From positions 1 to 64,000 of the forward strand of contig CACXCG010000003.1 in NCBI GenBank assembly GCA_902766125.1: a DNA stretch of 64,000 nt, given 5' to 3'. The notes beneath the pieces were generated by a model that worked only from the letters and a program-made list of their open reading frames with translations, did no database searches and was not told the origin of the DNA. A program made the translations under genes and the position numbers. Within the stretch, counting starts at the first letter, position 1. Every line of letters begins with the position of its first letter. Shown here in pieces: positions 60,433 through 64,000 of this stretch. Origin of the DNA: an uncultured Spirochaetaceae bacterium (GTDB taxonomy: Bacteria; Spirochaetota; Spirochaetia; Treponematales; Treponemataceae).

Positions 60433-62085
60433 CTACTCAATCGCTTTTGAAAGCAGTTCCGTCAGCAGGGGGATAAGCTGCTTTTTGCGCGACACGACAT
60501 CCTTCATATAATAGATGTGTTCGTCCTGTTCGGGAAGATTTACTACCTGCTCAAAACTCTCGTCGCTTGCAAGGAACATGATGGAACTGAGCTTTGTAAT
60601 GTCGGTTACCAGAAGCGCATGGAAAAGGGTTCCGTTTGCATGCCGTTCCTGATTAAGCGTATCAAGGAATTCCTGCTTGCGTTTAAGAATTTCGGTTGTG
60701 TCATCAACTTCTATCTGACTTACGGTGTATCTTACTTTTCCCTCAGAGTATTCTTTCATATCCTGACGGATAACTTCTATTGCACTGCGGCCGCCAATGT
60801 GACTTCCGCTTTTGATAATGTCATTTCCCAGTGTCTGAATATCAAGACCGGTAATGTTACTTAAGTATTCTGCAGTAAGCACATCGTATTCGGTTGTAGT
60901 TGCAGACTGCAGGATGAGCGTATCACTTAAGATTCCGCACAAAAGAAGCGAGGCAATCTGTTTGGGAATAGGAATGCGGTTTTCGCGGTACATGTTAGAA
61001 ATGATGGTACTTGTTGAACCAACCGGCTTATTGATGAGCGTAATGGGATATCGGGTAGAAAATGTGTTAATGCGGTGGTGATCAATTATTTCCTGAATCA
61101 CATAATGTTCAATTCCTTCGATTGACTGCTGCGGTTCATTGTGGTCTACAAGGATTACCTGAATATTCGGTTCGTGAAGCAGATCACTTTCACTTATCAT
61201 TCCGATAACCTTTTCGTTTTCGTCAACAACAGGAAGACAGCGGGTCGGACTTGCAGCAAGCAGCGGTTTTATTTTGTGAACCGGATCATCTGCATAGACA
61301 GCTTTAATTGTTTTTTCTGCCATATCACTGACAGGAGCAGAATATTCAATAAGCATTGCAGTGGTCATTGTTGAATCGTGGCTTAACAGAATGGACACAT
61401 GATTTTTCTGAGCAAGTTCCCGCAGCTCTTTGCTGACCAGATAATCTTTGGTAATGATCAGTGCACGGACTTTTGATTCAATGCACAGTTTCTGTATGTC
61501 TTCGCGGTCACCGGTAATGACAAGTACATTTTCTGTCTTGTGTTCTTCCAGAAGCCGGCGGAACGTTTCGACATCATCATCACCTACCATAATCGAATAG
61601 CTGAAACATTCATCTGCATCAAATTCAACAATGGGAGTTGCGTTGAGTGTTTTTTCTATCAGTTTAAGGCTTGCCGTAAAAATATCATTCCGCTTGGGAT
61701 TTAAAATCTTAAAGGAATTGAGGGCAAACGCATTGTAATTCAAAAGGCCTTTATAGGTTCCCTGTTTATCAATTATGGAAAGAACCGGAACTCCTGTGCT
61801 TACCATTTTGTCTACCGCTTTCCAGAGCGACTCACCTTCATCAACCGATTCGTAAGACTCACTCATGTAGTATTCGGTTTTGGGATTTAAGTCAGGAAGA
61901 TACTCCGGCGGTTCAACGTCAAAGCGCTTAAAAATGTATTCTGTCTGCGGCGCAAGCTTTCCTGCACGGGCTGCAATATATTCTTTTTTTCCCAGAAGAT
62001 GCTTTAATTCTGCATAGGCTTTTGCTGCAACAATTGCATCTGTATCCGGATTTTTGTGACCGATTATATAAACCTTCTTTACCAT
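60433..62085 (-). CDS. ppaC: Manganese-dependent inorganic pyrophosphatase with CBS and DRTGG domains
   Basis: 550 residues. The N-terminal DHH part (1-70, YIIGHKNPDTDAIVAAKAYAE), then a CBS motif (70-125), a DRTGG domain (about 130-245), a second CBS motif (245-305), and the rest of the catalytic domain with DHNEPQQS, the DHHRI motif (near 337) and the DHHA2 C-terminal part (GSHIGGRSAIEVIRQDMKEY, KRKQEFLDTLNQE). This is the regulated class of family II pyrophosphatases whose CBS domains bind adenine nucleotides and diadenosine polyphosphates. The start is leaderless. Confidence 0.95.
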   Translation of the reverse strand: MVKKVYIIGHKNPDTDAIVAAKAYAELKHLLGKKEYIAARAGKLAPQTEYIFKRFDVEPPEYLPDLNPKTEYYMSESYESVDEGESLWKAVDKMVSTGVPVLSIIDKQGTYKGLLNYNAFALNSFKILNPKRNDIFTASLKLIEKTLNATPIVEFDADECFSYSIMVGDDDVETFRRLLEEHKTENVLVITGDREDIQKLCIESKVRALIITKDYLVSKELRELAQKNHVSILLSHDSTMTTAMLIEYSAPVSDMAEKTIKAVYADDPVHKIKPLLAASPTRCLPVVDENEKVIGMISESDLLHEPNIQVILVDHNEPQQSIEGIEHYVIQEIIDHHRINTFSTRYPITLINKPVGSTSTIISNMYRENRIPIPKQIASLLLCGILSDTLILQSATTTEYDVLTAEYLSNITGLDIQTLGNDIIKSGSHIGGRSAIEVIRQDMKEYSEGKVRYTVSQIEVDDTTEILKRKQEFLDTLNQERHANGTLFHALLVTDITKLSSIMFLASDESFEQVVNLPEQDEHIYYMKDVVSRKKQLIPLLTELLSKAIE

Positions 62086-62091
62086 AGCGAC

Positions 62092-62120
62092 ATTCTACAG
62101 CGTTTTTCTTTGTTGAACAA
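62092..62120 (-). promoter_or_regulatory. ppaC promoter, leaderless
   Basis: Minus strand -35 TTGTTC (62115-62120), 17 bp, -10 TAGAAT (62092-62097), six bases to the ATG at 62085. Confidence 0.65.
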
Positions 62121-62141
62121 GATGTCCCCTTATGCTATCAT
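62113..62141 (+). promoter_or_regulatory. galK promoter
   Basis: -35 TTGAAC (62113-62118), 17 bp, -10 TATCAT (62136-62141); leader about 13 bases with GAGG. The -35 box overlaps that of ppaC by four bases. Confidence 0.65.
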
Positions 62142-62159
62142 GCAGGAACGAGGTACTAT

Positions 62160-63359
62160 ATGAATTCATTAACGGCAACAACATACGATCCATCTGATCT
62201 TCCTGGTGCATTTGTAGAAATGTATGGCGGAACAAAAGAAAGCGTTTCTGTGTTTTCTTCACCGGCACGCATTAACATCATCGGAGAACATATTGACTAC
62301 AATGGTGGCGTCGTATTTCCTGCAGCAATCAACCGCTACCTGTATGTTGCCATCAGGAAGCGAAACGACAGTAAAATCATTTACAACGACATTCACTTTC
62401 CCGGAACCTTTACCTTTGACATTAACGACAACTTTGTATTTGACAAAAAGAATGACTATGCAAACTATCTGAACGGAATTCTTTCGCAGATGAAAGCACA
62501 GGGATATAAGTTCGATACCGGATTTGAAATCCTTATGGCAAGCAATGTTCCTGCAGGCGGCGGTATTTCCTCTTCTTCTGCACTGGAATGCGGTTTTGCC
62601 TATGCAGTAAGCGAAACCTACGGCTTTAACATTGACCGCATACAGATTGCAAAACTTGGCCAGATGAGCGAACACAATTTTATGAACGTAAACTGCGGCA
62701 TCATGGATCAGTTTATTATTGCAGTGGGCAAAAAAAATACTGCAGTAAAACTGAACTGCAACACGCTGGAATACGAATATGCTCCGCTTGAACTGGGAGA
62801 CTACCGCTTTGTAGTCATGAACACAAACAAGCAGAGACGGCTTGCAGACAGCAAGTACAACGAACGCCGTGAACAGTGTGAAAAAGCACTTGCACTTTTA
62901 AAAGCAGCAGGACACAGCATAACAGCCCTGTGCGACTTAACGCCTGACGAATGGGAAAAAGCAAAGTCATGCATAAGCGATGAAGTTCTGCAGAAGAGAG
63001 CAAAACACTGCGTGTACGAAAATCAGCGTGTAAAGGATGCAGTTGCAGCACTTAACAAAGGAGACCTGGTACAGCTGGGTAAGCTTTTAAACGCATCACA
63101 TGAATCACTTAAAAACGACTATGAAGTAACCGGCATAGAACTGGATACACTTGCTTACAGCGCACAAAAACAGGAAGGCTGTCTGGGTGCCCGCATGACC
63201 GGTGCAGGATTTGGCGGCTGTGCAATTGCGTTAGTGCACAAAGACAAAGTTGATGCATTCATAGACAACGTACAAAAAAAGTACACCGCTGCCATCGGAT
63301 ATAATGCAGGATTTTTCGCATGTGAAAGTGGCGATGGAGTTGCGCGAGTTTCTGAGTAG
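62160..63359 (+). CDS. galK: Galactokinase
   Basis: 399 residues, a GHMP kinase phosphorylating galactose at C1. Sugar motif ARINIIGEHIDYNGGVVFP (normally GRVNLIGEHTDYN), ATP loop NVPAGGGISSSSALE and the third motif LGARMTGAGFGGCAIALV are intact; the catalytic Asp is in NCGIMDQFI. No other Leloir genes are next to it, so it is likely a single-gene unit between its promoter and terminator. Confidence 0.96.
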   Translation: MNSLTATTYDPSDLPGAFVEMYGGTKESVSVFSSPARINIIGEHIDYNGGVVFPAAINRYLYVAIRKRNDSKIIYNDIHFPGTFTFDINDNFVFDKKNDYANYLNGILSQMKAQGYKFDTGFEILMASNVPAGGGISSSSALECGFAYAVSETYGFNIDRIQIAKLGQMSEHNFMNVNCGIMDQFIIAVGKKNTAVKLNCNTLEYEYAPLELGDYRFVVMNTNKQRRLADSKYNERREQCEKALALLKAAGHSITALCDLTPDEWEKAKSCISDEVLQKRAKHCVYENQRVKDAVAALNKGDLVQLGKLLNASHESLKNDYEVTGIELDTLAYSAQKQEGCLGARMTGAGFGGCAIALVHKDKVDAFIDNVQKKYTAAIGYNAGFFACESGDGVARVSE

Positions 63360-63382
63360 CAGTTTCTTACTGCATGCTGCAT

Positions 63383-63417
63383 AAAAAAAGCCCTCCGGTT
63401 TTTCCGAAGGGCTTTTC
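63383..63417 (+). terminator. Bidirectional terminator between galK and fabF
   Basis: A stem around AAAAGCCCTTCGG / CCGGAGGGCTTTTTT with A-runs and T-runs on the two sides serves both convergent genes. Confidence 0.85.
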
Positions 63418-63435
63418 TTATTTTAGACGGACTTT

Positions 63436-64000
63436 CTATTCTGTCCAGCGCTTGAACACCAGTGATGTGTTAATACCACCGAATGCAAAGTTGTTAGACA
63501 TAACGTAATCAGTCTTTATTTCACGGCCTTCACCTTTAATGTAATCCAGAGGAGCACATTCAGGATCAACGTTAACCAGGTTCAGGTTAGGATGGAACCA
63601 GCCTGTGTTCATCATGTTGATGGTAAGCCATGCTTCAACACAACCACATGCACCCAGTGTATGACCAATGTAGCTCTTTGTCGTAGAGATGGGAACTGCG
63701 CGGTTGAACACCTTGTAGGTTGCAGCGGTTTCTGCAATGTCTCCGTGATGAGTTGCAGTTCCGTGAGCATTGACATAACCAATAAGGTCAGGAGAAATTC
63801 CTGCATCTTTTACTGACTGTGCCATACAGACAGCCTGTGTTTCGGGGTTAGGAGAAGTGATGTGGGTTCCGTCTGCGTTTGTACCAAAGCCTACAACTTC
63901 TGCATAGATTTTAGCACCACGCTTAACGGCATGTTCCAGATCTTCAAGAACCATCATGCCTGCACCTTCACCAATAACTAAACCGTCACGGTCTTTGTCA
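63436..64000 (-). CDS. fabF: 3-oxoacyl-[acyl-carrier-protein] synthase II, C-terminal part (5' end beyond window)
   Basis: About 188 residues are visible, reading in from the right edge with DKDRDGLVIGEGAGMMVLED and continuing to the end. The catalytic His pair is present: NAHGTATHHGD (first) and KSYIGHTLGACGCVE (second); the last stretch MSNNFAFGGINTSLVFKRW is the classic KAS end. It elongates acyl-ACP in fatty-acid synthesis. The catalytic Cys would be upstream, outside the window. Confidence 0.95.
   Translation of the reverse strand, partial: DKDRDGLVIGEGAGMMVLEDLEHAVKRGAKIYAEVVGFGTNADGTHITSPNPETQAVCMAQSVKDAGISPDLIGYVNAHGTATHHGDIAETAATYKVFNRAVPISTTKSYIGHTLGACGCVEAWLTINMMNTGWFHPNLNLVNVDPECAPLDYIKGEGREIKTDYVMSNNFAFGGINTSLVFKRWTE

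Noticed and set aside
1..64000. CRISPR arrays, rRNA genes, insertion sequences, replication origin
   Set aside because: No regularly spaced repeats, no rRNA-like conserved stretches, no transposase frames and no DnaA-box cluster were found on reading.

Overview
The window is a gap-free stretch of a spirochaete chromosome, most likely a Treponema (species not determined from sequence alone). The main reasons are a complete bacterial V-type ATPase operon, an LL-diaminopimelate aminotransferase, many short Sec/lipoprotein surface proteins, an OmpA/FlgD-type giant repeat protein next to a FadL-like barrel, and a two-domain CBS/DHH pyrophosphatase. Genes are dense and in long single-strand runs. 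Most intergenic space is promoters, tRNAs, terminators and small palindromes.

Layout. 1-12436 (minus): a partial MotA-like membrane protein, dapL, then an operon read from 12436 down to 1901: secG, ptsN-like EIIA, V-ATPase G/H-C-I-K-F-E-A-B-D, a universal stress protein and an orphan response regulator whose phosphoacceptor Asp is Asn. 12538-15550 (plus): RelA/SpoT-type synthetase, Nudix hydrolase and a nitrilase-fold protein with an unrecognised N-terminal half. 15574-19246 (minus): InlB-repeat lipoprotein, a wrecked second gap gene, gapA, apt, a DUF1566-like lipoprotein and tRNA-Ala(CGC) with a duplicated 3' end. 19324-27254: an ABC-F ATPase with an in-frame stop, a DUF4230 protein (minus), hflK, hflC, a pseudokinase-like membrane protein and an acyl-CoA carboxyltransferase.

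27375-43392 (minus) is the most unusual part. It is one tightly packed operon starting with a compact type II secretion machine (GspD, E, F, G, two minor pseudopilin-like proteins, one GspL/PilN-like platform protein). It continues without a break into two small lipoproteins, a C11 clostripain-family lipoprotein protease, a 2000-residue secreted RHS/YD-repeat protein ending in an L,D-transpeptidase-like C-terminal domain, and a lipoprotein with a C-terminal NADase-type glycan-binding-like domain. I read it as a secretion machine encoded together with its own cargo, processing protease and possible immunity or anchoring factor.

43577-64000: tRNA-Asn(GTT), a 1060-residue OmpA/Ig-repeat protein with a barrel partner, ispH, secF-secD-yajC (yajC frameshifted), TPR lipoproteins, a LiaF-like membrane protein, a LysM lytic transglycosylase, an OmpA-family protein, purN-purM, Mn-dependent pyrophosphatase, galK and the 3' part of fabF. 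Several promoters can be read by eye with 17-bp spacers. At least five place the start codon 6-7 bases after the -10 box (leaderless mRNA), and several genes are paired through back-to-back or overlapping -35 boxes. All calls are from reading the sequence; no database search was run.
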